Shown here: positions 1 to 8,658 of the stretch, one piece after another
Position numbering within the stretch: the first letter of the stretch is position 1
Layout of the letters: every line of letters starts with the position of its first letter
DNA from: Sunxiuqinia sp965230765
GTDB taxonomy: Bacteria > Bacteroidota > Bacteroidia > Bacteroidales > Prolixibacteraceae
Assembly: GCA_965230765.1 (NCBI GenBank)
Contig: CBDDLR010000001.1
Span: 2,542,001 to 2,606,000, forward strand
Reading direction: 5' to 3'
Length of the DNA stretch: 64,000 bases
Program-made: the position numbers and the translations under genes
Notes under the pieces: model-generated
What the model saw: the letters and a program-made list of their open reading frames with translations, nothing else
Told to the model about the DNA's origin: nothing
Databases searched by the model: none

Positions 1-607
1 TGTGCAGGTTTTTAATTACCAATTGCCCGGTTTCACCAGCACCAATTAGTAGTATTTTTTTGTTGTCTAGTTGTTCAAAAATATGGCTACACTTTTGAAC
101 AGCAGCATAGCTTACAGAAAATGCCCCGTTGCTGATACCCGTTTTTGTTCTCACTTCTTTCCCCGTTTCCAGTGCTTTGTGAAAAAGCCGTTTGAGGATT
201 TTTCCGGCAGAACCAATTTGCTCTGCGTGGTGAATGGCCTGTTTTACCTGGGAAACAATCTGATATTCACCAAGAACCATTGAGTCAAGCCCGGAAACTA
301 CATTGAAAAGATGAATGACTGCCTCCTTTGTTTCGTACTGAAAGAAGTGTGATTCTATGCCACTTTCTTCCTGAACATGTGACCGAAGATAATGAAACAG
401 CGTGTTAAACGCCCCTGAATAGTACATTTCATGTGCGGAAAAGTAAATTTCAGTGCGGTTGCAAGTTGAGATAACCACCAGTTCGTCAATGTGTTTATCC
501 TTCAAAATATTTTTACTTAAGTCGGTGTATTCCTCCTTGTTAAAGGCAAATTTTTCGCGAATATTTACGGGCGCAGATTTATGACTTAAGCCTACTACTC
601 CAATCAT
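1..607 (-). CDS. hemA: Glutamyl-tRNA reductase, N-terminal part (3' end outside window)
   Basis: Reduces glutamyl-tRNA(Glu) to glutamate-1-semialdehyde, the first step of C5-pathway tetrapyrrole synthesis in the cytoplasm. Reading minus from an ATG at 607, the protein begins MIGVVGLSHKSAPVNIREKF and carries the catalytic motif STCNRTE with the nucleophilic Cys at residue 49. The LGEYQI segment of the catalytic domain and the start of the NADPH-binding domain (ILLIGAGETG) follow. About 202 codons are visible; the frame is open to the window edge. A small membrane protein gene lies 46 bp upstream and may be cotranscribed. The identification is firm; only the truncation limits it. Confidence 0.95.
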   Translation of the reverse strand, partial: MIGVVGLSHKSAPVNIREKFAFNKEEYTDLSKNILKDKHIDELVVISTCNRTEIYFSAHEMYYSGAFNTLFHYLRSHVQEESGIESHFFQYETKEAVIHLFNVVSGLDSMVLGEYQIVSQVKQAIHHAEQIGSAGKILKRLFHKALETGKEVRTKTGISNGAFSVSYAAVQKCSHIFEQLDNKKILLIGAGETGQLVIKNLH

Positions 608-653
608 AGTGGTAAAATAAAAAGTTGGTAAATGATTTCTTTTTTTGAGTTTT

Positions 654-1019
654 TTATAAAATCATTAGTGGAGGGGACAAACCAGAATATGCGAATCTAA
701 ATCCTGAGTTTGTTGGCAAAATATGGCCATCTTTTGACATCATTTTGCATGGCTCAATAACCATACATTCGATTATTCCTGGTGGGAATACTTGTATTTG
801 ATGTTCGTTGTTGGATTGTTTTTCCGGTTCCTGAAAAAAGTGGTAATCACCTACCGTTTCAAAGTTTGGAATCGCAAAAGGTGTTTCAGTTATTGTTTTA
901 TCATCCAGTTTAGCTAGTTCAATAGCTTTATCGGTGTTTGTCCCTATTGTAAGGAAAAACAAGGTACCCAACAAAATCAGGTATGGAGCAAATGAACCAG
1001 CTATTCCTAGAAAAAACAT
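654..1019 (-). CDS. Small hypothetical membrane-anchored protein
   Basis: Encodes 121 residues with one hydrophobic segment at about residues 3-25, then a soluble acidic to neutral tail with no motif I recognise. The start is an ATG at 1019, 20 bp downstream of a good -7 promoter box. It sits between guaB and hemA on the same strand, 46 bp before hemA, so it is probably the first gene of a two-gene unit with hemA. Function is unknown; a single-pass inner-membrane protein is the most that can be said. Confidence 0.6.
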   Translation of the reverse strand: MFFLGIAGSFAPYLILLGTLFFLTIGTNTDKAIELAKLDDKTITETPFAIPNFETVGDYHFFQEPEKQSNNEHQIQVFPPGIIECMVIEPCKMMSKDGHILPTNSGFRFAYSGLSPPLMIL

Positions 1020-1038
1020 AAATCAGTATTTACACAAA

Positions 1039-1046
1039 CAAAAATA
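1039..1046 (-). promoter_or_regulatory. Bacteroidota-type -7 box before the small membrane protein/hemA unit
   Basis: On the minus strand the octamer reads TATTTTTG, a perfect match to TAnnTTTG, 20 bp upstream of the ATG at 1019. No convincing -33 TTG lies at the ideal distance, so the call rests on the -7 box and its position. Confidence 0.45.
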
Positions 1047-1167
1047 GAAATGCTTGGCAAAAAAATAGTAACAATTGATAAAAACATGTCGATTTTTTTA
1101 TTTTTTTGCCTGACATGCCTTACAACAAAACAATGGGGCATATGTTTCAGGAATTTTGGCAAGAAGC

Positions 1168-1197
1168 AAAAAAAATCCGATCGATTGACCGGATTTT
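1168..1197 (-). terminator. Intrinsic terminator of guaB
   Basis: On the minus strand an 8-bp stem (AAAATCCG / CGGATTTT) with a 10-nt loop runs into a T-tract, 22 bp after the guaB stop codon. This is a textbook factor-independent terminator and separates guaB from the downstream small gene and hemA. Confidence 0.85.
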
Positions 1198-1218
1198 ATA
1201 TCTTGATTAGCGTAAAGT

Positions 1219-2715
1219 CTACATATTTGCGTCTTTCAGTATCACGTCGTGAGCCCCACCTTCAACAATACTCGTTGCTGAAACCAACGTAATTTTGCCT
1301 TCTTCTTTCAGTTGTTTTATTGAAGTTACCCCACAACTGCACATGGTTGATTTCATCTTGCCCAGCGTAATTTCCAGGTTATCTTTTAATTTACCTGCGT
1401 AAGGAACGTAGCTGTCAACACCTTCTTCAAATTTTAAAGAATCACTACCGCCCATGTCGTAACGTTGCCAGTTACGTGCACGGTTAGAACCTTCGCCCCA
1501 GTATTCTTTCACATAGCGGTTGTTTACCATTAGTTTGCGGGAGGGGCTTTCATCGAAACGGGCAAAATAGCGGCCCATCATCAAGAAATCAGCACCCATA
1601 GAAAGGGCAAGTACCATATGATAATCCTGCACGATTCCACCGTCAGAACAGATTGGAATGTAAGTTCCGGTTTTTTCAAAGTATTCATCACGCGCAGCAG
1701 CCACATCAATAATAGAAGTTGCCTGTCCACGGCCGATACCTTTTTGTTCGCGGGTGATGCATATTGAACCACCGCCAATTCCTACTTTGATAAAGTCTGC
1801 GCCTGCTTCAGCAAGGTAAAGGAAGCCTTCTTTGTCAACCACATTGCCAGCGCCGATTTTTACGTCGCCGTTGTATTCTTTTTTCACCCATTCCAGGGTT
1901 TCTTTTTGCCATTCAGAGTAACCATCCGATGAATCAATACAAAGTACATCAGCGCCAGCTTCAACCAATGCAGGAACACGCTCTTTGTAATCACGGCTGT
2001 TGATTCCAGCACCAACAATTAGTTTTTTGTCGGAGTCAGAAAGCTCATTTGGATGTTCTTTATGGCTTTCGTAATCTTTTCTGAATACAAAGAAATGAAG
2101 CTTTTGGTTTTCATCAATGATTGGGAGGTTGTTCAACTTATTCTCCCAAATAATATCATTGGCCTCATTCAACGTAATTCCCAGCTTGCCATAAACAAGC
2201 TTGTTGAACGGGGTCATAAATTCTTTAATTTTTTTATCTCTTGGATCCCTGCTTGGGCGGAAGTCACGTCCGGTTACTATACCTAGTAACTTTCCATTTG
2301 CTGTTCCATCATCAGTAATACCAACAGTTGAATGGCCTGTTTCTTCAATCAGGGCCATTACATCGGCCAAAGTATGATCGGGCGTAAGGTTTGAATCACT
2401 TTCAACAAAGCCGGCTTTAAATTTCTTAACCTTTGTCACCATCTCTGCCTGGGTCTCGATTGATTGTGACCCGAAAATGAAAGAAAGTCCACCGTTTCGT
2501 GCCAGGGCAATACCCATTTCACTACCAGACACAGACTGCATGATTGCTGAAACAAACGGAATGTTTAATTCCAGTTCACAATCTTCGTCTTTGTTGAATT
2601 TAACTAAAGGGGTTTTTAATGTGACATTACTCGGGAAACAGTTCTTATCTGTCAGGCCGGGAATAAGCAGGTATTCACTAAAGGTTCTGGAAACTTCGTT
2701 TGTGTATTTTGCCAT
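1219..2715 (-). CDS. guaB: Inosine-5'-monophosphate dehydrogenase
   Basis: Oxidises IMP to XMP with NAD+, the committed step of GMP synthesis in the cytoplasm. The 498 residues are full length. The N-terminal part of the TIM barrel (residues 1 to about 100) is interrupted by a CBS-domain pair (about 105-225) and the barrel resumes. The phosphate-binding glycines (GIGGGSIC) contain the catalytic Cys at residue 319, and a flap region with RY and GS motifs follows. The loop reads GSICITRE rather than the commoner GSICTTR. ATG at 2715 lies 31 bp from a perfect -7 promoter box. It is a monocistronic gene with its own terminator. Confidence 0.96.
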   Translation of the reverse strand: MAKYTNEVSRTFSEYLLIPGLTDKNCFPSNVTLKTPLVKFNKDEDCELELNIPFVSAIMQSVSGSEMGIALARNGGLSFIFGSQSIETQAEMVTKVKKFKAGFVESDSNLTPDHTLADVMALIEETGHSTVGITDDGTANGKLLGIVTGRDFRPSRDPRDKKIKEFMTPFNKLVYGKLGITLNEANDIIWENKLNNLPIIDENQKLHFFVFRKDYESHKEHPNELSDSDKKLIVGAGINSRDYKERVPALVEAGADVLCIDSSDGYSEWQKETLEWVKKEYNGDVKIGAGNVVDKEGFLYLAEAGADFIKVGIGGGSICITREQKGIGRGQATSIIDVAAARDEYFEKTGTYIPICSDGGIVQDYHMVLALSMGADFLMMGRYFARFDESPSRKLMVNNRYVKEYWGEGSNRARNWQRYDMGGSDSLKFEEGVDSYVPYAGKLKDNLEITLGKMKSTMCSCGVTSIKQLKEEGKITLVSATSIVEGGAHDVILKDANM

Positions 2716-2745
2716 GATTTGCCAGCTTTAAATTAAAAAATTGCG

Positions 2746-2753
2746 CAAAGCTA
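2746..2753 (-). promoter_or_regulatory. -7 promoter box of guaB
   Basis: The minus strand reads TAGCTTTG, a perfect TAnnTTTG box, about 31 bp before the ATG, giving a short 5' leader. A TTG occurs 23 bp further upstream, slightly more than the usual spacing. Confidence 0.55.
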
Positions 2754-2794
2754 CTATTTTATTTACCAAGTTGCGACAAATTTCTTGCGAAAAA

Positions 2795-3535
2795 TCAACT
2801 ATTCCAAATCTCCCAGGCACGAATAGCCTGAAGGTGCAACATTTCCAATCCATTTTTTACTGAAGCTCCCTGTTTTAGCCCTTTTTTCATAAAAAGCGTT
2901 TCTTCCGGATTGTATACCAAATCGAACAAAACATGTTCGTTTGTGAGGTATTCATACGGAATATCCGGGCAGGCATCAACAGTTGGATGTGTACCAAGCG
3001 GGGTTGCATTTATCACCACAAAATATTCTTTTAATAAGGCTTCATCGATCTCACTGTATCGAATTTCTTTTTCATATAACTCTTCCTCAATAGAAGCTGA
3101 GATGAAATCAATATTTAATTTTCGAAGAACGTGCTTGATGGCTTTTGAAGCACCACCAGTTCCTAAAATCAATGCTTTTTTGTGCTTGTCATTCAGCATA
3201 GGTGTCAACGAATGTTCAAACCCGTACACATCGGTGTTGTAGCCTTTGTATTTTCCTTCTCCAATAATTTTGACTGTGTTTATCGCGCCAACTTCAGCTG
3301 CTTCTTCGTCAATCTCATCCATGTATGGCATGAGCTGCTGCTTGTAGGGAATGGTACAGTTCAACCCACATATATTTTTATTTTTATCGAAGATGGATGG
3401 AAATTCTTCAATACTATCAAGTTCAAAATTTACATATTCGTGTTCAGTAAGTCCTTCCTTTTTGAATTTCTCTGTGAAGAACCCTTTTGAAAAAGAATAA
3501 CCTAACCGATAACCTATTAATCCAAATGTTTTCAT
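2795..3535 (-). CDS. aroE: Shikimate dehydrogenase
   Basis: Reduces 3-dehydroshikimate to shikimate with NADPH in the chorismate pathway. The 246-residue protein has the substrate-binding start (GLIGYRLGYSFSKGFF), the catalytic Lys region NCTIPYKQ, the NADP-binding turn LILGTGGASKAI, and the C-terminal NGLEMLHLQA helix. It is slightly shorter than the E. coli enzyme (272) but complete. It begins 4 bp after the stop of the upstream DUF368 gene, so the two are cotranscribed. Confidence 0.93.
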   Translation of the reverse strand: MKTFGLIGYRLGYSFSKGFFTEKFKKEGLTEHEYVNFELDSIEEFPSIFDKNKNICGLNCTIPYKQQLMPYMDEIDEEAAEVGAINTVKIIGEGKYKGYNTDVYGFEHSLTPMLNDKHKKALILGTGGASKAIKHVLRKLNIDFISASIEEELYEKEIRYSEIDEALLKEYFVVINATPLGTHPTVDACPDIPYEYLTNEHVLFDLVYNPEETLFMKKGLKQGASVKNGLEMLHLQAIRAWEIWNS

Positions 3536-3539
3536 CTAA

Positions 3540-4475
3540 TTACTTTTTTAAGCGCTTCGATAATCCTTCCAAAACAAATATGATTGCAAAACCAAAAGCT
3601 GCCAGCAACAATGCATATACAAGTTGTGGATCTGTACCAGTGATTTCTCCAAACCGACCCGGCATCACATTTTGTTCTACCAATGGCCTGATCTCACCAT
3701 GACGATCAGTAAACGTTTCCAGTACTTCTTTCCAAGGCCATACTTTATTTAACGATCCGATCATAAATCCAGCCAACAGGGCTATGGTCAGTTCATAAAA
3801 CCTTTTAAGAAGCCACGATAAGATATTTGAAAAAACAACGATTCCAATAGCTGCACCAACCAAAAATACGGCAATCACTGGAAGATTAAAATCAGAAATT
3901 GCACCAAGGATAAATTTGTACATGCCCAGCAGAACCAGGATAAAACTTCCAGATATTCCGGGTAAAATCATTGCGCAAATGGCGATTGACCCTGAAAGAA
4001 AAATAAAGCCATAGCTGGTGTTTGCTTCAGCGGGTGTAACCACTGTTATGAAATACGCAATGACCACACCAGCAAGCAGCGAGATTATTTTGCCAATATT
4101 CCATTGTTTAATATCACGGGCAACATAAATTGCAGATGCGATAATTAACCCAAAGAAAAAAGACCAAATTAGAATGGGTTGGTGTTCAAGCAAGTACTTC
4201 AATCCTTTAGCAAGTGAAAGTACGCTGATACCAATTCCAATAATCAAGGCCAATAAAAAGTTACCATTCACTGAACCCCAAAAATCTTTCAACTTAAAAG
4301 AAAAAAGTTGTTTTATCGAGCTGAAATTTACAGACTTGATTGAATTAATAAGCTCTTGGTAAATTCCTGTAATAAAGGCGATTGTGCCTCCGGATACGCC
4401 CGGGACAACATCGGCAGCCCCCATGCCCATTCCTTTTAAACTGATAATGAGATAGTCCTTTAGATTTCGCTTCAT
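3540..4475 (-). CDS. popT: DUF368 family undecaprenyl-phosphate translocase
   Basis: DUF368 proteins have been shown in other bacteria to return undecaprenyl phosphate to the inner leaflet for reuse in peptidoglycan and surface-polymer synthesis. This 311-residue protein is hydrophobic throughout (about eight membrane segments). It carries the two family hairpins with P-G-(V/I)-S-G cores, VVPGVSGGT near residue 24 and LPGISGSF near the middle, which mark an internal inverted repeat. The start is taken at ATG 4475; an upstream TTG is less likely. The gene is followed after 4 bp by aroE. The function is transferred from the family. Confidence 0.85.
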   Translation of the reverse strand: MKRNLKDYLIISLKGMGMGAADVVPGVSGGTIAFITGIYQELINSIKSVNFSSIKQLFSFKLKDFWGSVNGNFLLALIIGIGISVLSLAKGLKYLLEHQPILIWSFFFGLIIASAIYVARDIKQWNIGKIISLLAGVVIAYFITVVTPAEANTSYGFIFLSGSIAICAMILPGISGSFILVLLGMYKFILGAISDFNLPVIAVFLVGAAIGIVVFSNILSWLLKRFYELTIALLAGFMIGSLNKVWPWKEVLETFTDRHGEIRPLVEQNVMPGRFGEITGTDPQLVYALLLAAFGFAIIFVLEGLSKRLKK

Positions 4476-4583
4476 CAATTATTTTTTTGATTTCACACAA
4501 AAATAGAGAGCTTTTGAGAAAATAAAAGTTTTAGTTCGCCTTTTTGTTAAAAAGATAACCAACTATTTAATCGGAAGTGGTAA

Positions 4584-5696
4584 TTAAAAAAGCTCAATGA
4601 TTTTTTCTGCATTCTTGTGGTTGGAAAATTGGGTCTCAAGCACTCTCTTCCGTTCAATTATTTCTTCAAATGTAAACTCTTCCTCCATTTTTTCCTGAAT
4701 AAGCTTTAACATATCGTCAGCATTGTTAGCGATATTGCAAAGGCTTTGCAGTCCAGTGTTTTCAACCATTGGTGAATTTGTAATGCAGTGTCTTCCAATA
4801 AATAATGAGGCCAATAACTTCAATTTAAGCCCGGTTGGTTGAAAGGTGGGGATGAGGCATATTTGTGCATCACGGATCAATTCATCCATTAATTCTTTGT
4901 CCGGATCAGCTATCAGGTTTATGTGTGGTGTGTCAATACTTTTTTGGGTAAGCCATTCGGGTGGGTTTTTACCCGCAATGTAAAACGGAATAGTAACTTC
5001 AGTAAAAATTTTATCAATCAGGTATTTTATTGCACGCTGATTTTCAGCTACACCAAGGTTACCATGAAATAAGATATACTCTCCAATCCCTTCTTTTATT
5101 GTCACTTTTTCGAAGGGATGAAAAGCAGGTATAAATGTGGATTTTCCGTATCTATTGTTGAAATAGCGATAATCTTCCGGTGAAATAGGTAGGATGTTGT
5201 CTGCAACTTTTAAACGCTTTTCAAAACACTGCAATTTAGATGCTTCTCTGTTGAAATATATTCGCTTAAACCTTTTAGGTTCTGATTTTGCAAGATACCT
5301 GTAATATTGATGTTCTATGTTGTGGGCGCGCACTATTTTGTGGTAAGCGCCCAGCAATGGAGAATCAAGATAGTAGCAAGTGTGCAGACCTTCGAAAAGT
5401 ATGGGAGCTACATCCTCCAGTAGATTGCTGAGAAGCTTTTTGTTTTTTCTGGTGTTGACAATAAAAGGTTGGGTAGAAAGCAGGTTAATGAAATTTCTGC
5501 TTCGGGAGTAATAATGCACTTTAGTACAAAATTTTTCCAGTGTTTTGGCTTCATCGCGTCCATACTGAAAGCAATGTAAAATGATGTCAATTCCTGATTC
5601 AGATAAAGATTTTAGCTTGTAATAAACGTCAATGATGCCACCATAATCGGGTGGATAAGGAACATTGAAACTAATGATGTGCAATTTTCTCCCCAT
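4584..5696 (-). CDS. Glycosyltransferase, GT4-like
   Basis: A 370-residue cytoplasmic GT-B-fold enzyme probably acting on a cell-surface glycan. The N-terminus has a Rossmann start and a glycine-rich donor/acceptor loop (FNVPYPPDYGG). The second half has the FHGNLG strand, a segment typical of group 1 transferases around LIADPDKELMDELIRDA, and a TGLKLKLLASL element where GT4 enzymes place the nucleotide-sugar site. The start is set at ATG 5696. The reading frame extends 20 codons upstream, but that stretch coincides with the terminator of the preceding gene. Acceptor and donor sugars cannot be read from the sequence. Confidence 0.8.
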   Translation of the reverse strand: MGRKLHIISFNVPYPPDYGGIIDVYYKLKSLSESGIDIILHCFQYGRDEAKTLEKFCTKVHYYSRSRNFINLLSTQPFIVNTRKNKKLLSNLLEDVAPILFEGLHTCYYLDSPLLGAYHKIVRAHNIEHQYYRYLAKSEPKRFKRIYFNREASKLQCFEKRLKVADNILPISPEDYRYFNNRYGKSTFIPAFHPFEKVTIKEGIGEYILFHGNLGVAENQRAIKYLIDKIFTEVTIPFYIAGKNPPEWLTQKSIDTPHINLIADPDKELMDELIRDAQICLIPTFQPTGLKLKLLASLFIGRHCITNSPMVENTGLQSLCNIANNADDMLKLIQEKMEEEFTFEEIIERKRVLETQFSNHKNAEKIIELF

Positions 5697-5712
5697 ACTT
5701 GGAGGATAAAAA

Positions 5713-5747
5713 TATAAAAAAACCGCAAGTTGGTATACCTGCGGTTT
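5713..5747 (-). terminator. Intrinsic terminator of the sigma/anti-sigma/DUF4097 operon
   Basis: On the minus strand AAACCGCA pairs with TGCGGTTT around a 12-nt loop and is followed by a T-run, 22 bp after the stop of the DUF4097 gene. It also supports the downstream start of the glycosyltransferase gene. Confidence 0.85.
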
Positions 5748-5768
5748 CATTTTCAAAACATATGTTGT

Positions 5769-6806
5769 TTAATATGCTAATTTTACGCCTCCGTAACGGC
5801 TTCTTATATTTACTTTACTCGTTGCTGAGCCACCGTTTACTGTTCCTTCCAGTGTTAGATGTTGATTATCTTTTTTGCGGGTTCCTGAAAAACTTCCTTC
5901 TGATAATTTAACTGAACAGTAATCGCAGTTGGCATTTAGGTTATAAGGTAAATCATCCAATCCAACTGAAATGCCACCGTAGCTGTTGGTAATGTCAATT
6001 AAATCAAAACCTTCACGAACCTCACCAACTCTCACAGAACCATATTCTGTGTCCAGGACCAATTTTTTCCCAAGTTCACTAATTTTGTAGTTAGTGTATT
6101 TAGAGTTTGCCCTAAGTTCATCTAATTCTTCAACTTTTACGCCATCGTATTTTGAGTCCAACTTCAAGCTGGATATTTCTTCAATATTGATGCTTGAATA
6201 CCTGGATTCAGAAATAAGGGCATCAGCTTCTCCAACAAACAACTTTGAATACTTAATTTCACAAACCATGCTATTGAAAGACTCAATGTCGGCCTTACTG
6301 TATGCAAGTTCCAGCTGAATAGAATTGCTCTCAGGTGCCATTAGCTCGCCAGTGTTTATATTCCCATAGGCTATTTCAAAATTTCCATTAGCATCCAGAC
6401 TGTTCACAAAAACATTTCCATATTTATTTTTGACCCATAAATCCCGGTCATTTGGAATATTAATCCTGTAATCGATGGCAAAGTTTTGTTTGGTTTTAAA
6501 CGATTGCCTGAAATCAGTTTCCAATATAAGTTGTGAGCCTTGTTTCTGAATTTCAATTTCAATTTGTTCGAACAGGTACTCTGCTTTTTTCTCGGAAGAA
6601 GTCTCAACAGTAATCAGTACATCAACTGTTATTGAGTCTCCGCCCCAATCATTTATCTTCACTTCTCCATACTTGTTAGATACTTTCAATGATTGAATTG
6701 CATCTTTGTCAAATCCCTGGTGGATTTCTTTGGTAAAGTCCTCTGCATTAACACTAAGAACGGTTAAGGCAAGGGCAATAGTCAATAATTTAAACTTCAG
6801 TTTCAT
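5769..6806 (-). CDS. Exported DUF4097-type beta-repeat protein
   Basis: The 345-residue protein starts with a signal peptide (cleavage near VNAED, residue 21). It then consists of short beta strands with recurring SKYG(x)V / SxYGxI elements (VSNKYGEVKI, VKNKYGNVFV, LDTEYGSVRV, RSRYGGVKL), the pattern of DUF4097 proteins that build an irregular parallel beta-helix. It is the last gene of an operon with an ECF sigma factor and a membrane anti-sigma-like protein and overlaps the latter by 17 bp. A periplasmic or outer-surface role under that sigma factor is inferred. No catalytic residues are evident. Confidence 0.75.
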   Translation of the reverse strand: MKLKFKLLTIALALTVLSVNAEDFTKEIHQGFDKDAIQSLKVSNKYGEVKINDWGGDSITVDVLITVETSSEKKAEYLFEQIEIEIQKQGSQLILETDFRQSFKTKQNFAIDYRINIPNDRDLWVKNKYGNVFVNSLDANGNFEIAYGNINTGELMAPESNSIQLELAYSKADIESFNSMVCEIKYSKLFVGEADALISESRYSSINIEEISSLKLDSKYDGVKVEELDELRANSKYTNYKISELGKKLVLDTEYGSVRVGEVREGFDLIDITNSYGGISVGLDDLPYNLNANCDYCSVKLSEGSFSGTRKKDNQHLTLEGTVNGGSATSKVNIRSRYGGVKLAY

Positions 6807-7341
6807 ATTTGGTCAATTTTTGTTGTTTCACATCTTCTAATTTTTCAATAATTAATGTAATCACACTTAGCTTGGCTTGGTAATATTCAAGCATGGCATT
6901 GATTAAGCGTTCATCATTAGGGTTTGCTTTCAGGTCTACTTCGAGTTCTGCTTTCATTTTATCAAACTCTTCCATTTCTGCCACCATCATTTTTTGCTCT
7001 TCTTTGCTTATATGCCCTTCTTCAAAAAGTCTGTTCCATTGAGCCAATCCTTTATCGATTGAACTGGTGAAATAAAACTCTGCTTCTGCATATTCAGGAG
7101 CTATTTGGGCAAGATTTACAGGTTCTGTGTCATTGTTTGATAAATACATTCTGCCTTGGTTGACCAGCAGAACGGCTAACAATAATCCAGCTGCAATTTG
7201 TAGGTATGTTTTCCATCCTGGTTTCTTTTTGCCGTGCATTTTATCCAACCTGGATTCAAAGCGGTCGAAATGCCCATCCAATGGTTCTTCATCAAATGCA
7301 CTTTTGTTTTCCCGTATTGTTTTTTCTAAATAATCAGTCAT
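6790..7341 (-). CDS. Membrane protein, likely anti-sigma factor
   Basis: The protein has 183 residues: a soluble N-terminus of about 40 residues, one membrane helix at about residues 45-62, and a charged, helical C-terminal half outside or in the periplasm. ATG at 7341 is preferred over a TTG upstream; it lies 12 bp after the stop of the sigma-factor gene. The size, topology and position directly behind an ECF sigma factor are those of anti-sigma factors. No zinc-binding HxxxCxxC motif is present, so this would be a non-ZAS type. The 3' end overlaps the DUF4097 gene by 17 bp, implying translational coupling. Confidence 0.65.
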   Translation of the reverse strand: MTDYLEKTIRENKSAFDEEPLDGHFDRFESRLDKMHGKKKPGWKTYLQIAAGLLLAVLLVNQGRMYLSNNDTEPVNLAQIAPEYAEAEFYFTSSIDKGLAQWNRLFEEGHISKEEQKMMVAEMEEFDKMKAELEVDLKANPNDERLINAMLEYYQAKLSVITLIIEKLEDVKQQKLTKYETEV

Positions 7342-7352
7342 AACCTTCAACT

Positions 7353-7907
7353 TTAATTGATTGAAAAAACTTCATCTTTTACGATTAAATCTTTCAATTT
7401 GATTTTAGCCCTTAACAATTGCGATCTGGATGATGAATTACTTATGCCAAGTATTTCAGATATTTCATCGTGATCATACCCTTCAAGCAAATACAAGCTT
7501 AAAACAACCCTGTAGCCTTCTGGGAGCTGTGAAATTGCCTTTTTTAACTTCGGAATATCAACATCACGTGTTTCCATCATCGGGCTTTCTTCATTCACAA
7601 CCCGTTCGTTAATTTCTTCAAATACTACCTTGCGTTTCTTTAAATAATCCAATGAACGATTCACCACGATTTTCTTCAGCCAAGCACCAAAACTTACCTT
7701 GCCTTCGTATGTGCTTATCTTTTTAAAAGCACTTAAAAAAGCTTCCTGCATTACATCCTCGGCATCTTCGGCATTGTTTACGATCCGTACACTTGTGCTG
7801 TACATCGACTTGTAATACAATTTATACAGTTGGTATTGTGCTTCCCGTTCGCCGGCTTTGCAACGGTCAATCACGTCCTGGTGAATATTTTTATAAACTG
7901 CTTCCAA
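7353..7907 (-). CDS. ECF RNA polymerase sigma factor
   Basis: The 184-residue protein contains sigma region 2 (about 20-90, with the DAEDVMQEAFLSAFKKI signature) and region 4 (about 125-175, LPEGYRVVLSLYLLEGYDHDEISEILGIS plus the RSQLLRAK recognition helix). No ATG exists in the frame near the N-terminus; a TTG at 7907 is the best start. It directs core polymerase to its own promoter set. Genes for a likely anti-sigma factor and an exported DUF4097 protein follow in the same operon. The target promoters cannot be read from here. Confidence 0.88.
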   Translation of the reverse strand: MEAVYKNIHQDVIDRCKAGEREAQYQLYKLYYKSMYSTSVRIVNNAEDAEDVMQEAFLSAFKKISTYEGKVSFGAWLKKIVVNRSLDYLKKRKVVFEEINERVVNEESPMMETRDVDIPKLKKAISQLPEGYRVVLSLYLLEGYDHDEISEILGISNSSSRSQLLRAKIKLKDLIVKDEVFSIN

Positions 7908-7964
7908 TCGTTGGTGTATTTCTGTATGAAAGACGAAGGTTGGAAGAAAGATGTTGCATTCAGC

Positions 7965-8651
7965 TTAATTTTTCTTCTCCAAATACTTATTTGTAATGGA
8001 ATGAAAAAGGTGAATATCGCTTTCTTTTAATTGGTTTAAGCGTTCAATTATTCGTGGTAGAATGGCCGATTCTTCTTTGAAACCTAGTTCTAGAAGGATA
8101 TCTTTTGATTTTTCTTTCAATCGGTGAAAACTGTCAATGTTGATAGGGGTTTCCTTAATTTCATTTTTATCTTTCTTCAATACAGATAGTTCGTAAGCAT
8201 ATAACATGATTGATTGGGCAAGATTAAGGGAAGGGTATGTTGTTTGAAGCGGAACAGTACTGACAAGATCACAAGCTTTAAGTTCTTCATTTCGTAACCC
8301 GGTATCTTCACGACCAAAAACAATCGCAACTTTTTTTATTGTGTTTCCCTTTTCATGAATGAGTTTTGGCAGGTCCCTGATGGAAAGATAATCTTCTTTA
8401 ACGCCCCTTTTTTTTGCAGTTGTTCCAACGATAAAATCGCAATCAGAAATGGCTTCTGGAAGGTTTGTGAATGTTTTTGCATTTTCCAAAATATCGTTAG
8501 AAGCATGGGCCAGCCAGCGTGCCGGATCAGAAAGGTAATCACACGGATTTATTAATCGCATTTCCTGGAACCCCATCGTTTTTATTGCACGAGCTGCTGC
8601 ACCAACATTTTCGGGGGTAGATGGTTCCACTAAAACGAATAATAAATCCAT
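7965..8651 (-). CDS. trmJ: tRNA (cytidine/uridine-2'-O-)-methyltransferase, TrmJ-like
   Basis: SPOUT-class enzyme that methylates the 2'-OH of nucleotide 32 in tRNA anticodon loops using SAM. The protein shows the family start (FVLVEPSTPENVGAAARAIKTMGF), the AHASND and VGTTAKKRG segments, and the C-terminal knot motifs VAIVFGREDTGLRNEE and YPSLNLAQS. ATG at 8651 gives 228 residues and lies 7 bp after the stop of the DUF2891 gene. Longer in-frame starts would run into that gene. TrmJ fits better than other SpoU members because of the ENVGAAARA and SLNLAQS motifs. Function is by family. Confidence 0.88.
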   Translation of the reverse strand: MDLLFVLVEPSTPENVGAAARAIKTMGFQEMRLINPCDYLSDPARWLAHASNDILENAKTFTNLPEAISDCDFIVGTTAKKRGVKEDYLSIRDLPKLIHEKGNTIKKVAIVFGREDTGLRNEELKACDLVSTVPLQTTYPSLNLAQSIMLYAYELSVLKKDKNEIKETPINIDSFHRLKEKSKDILLELGFKEESAILPRIIERLNQLKESDIHLFHSITNKYLEKKN

Positions 8652-8658
8652 TTCCTGA

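Noticed and set aside
1050..1292. Plus-strand frame between hemA and guaB
   Set aside because: It overlaps the guaB terminator and the 3' end of guaB in antisense and resembles no protein.
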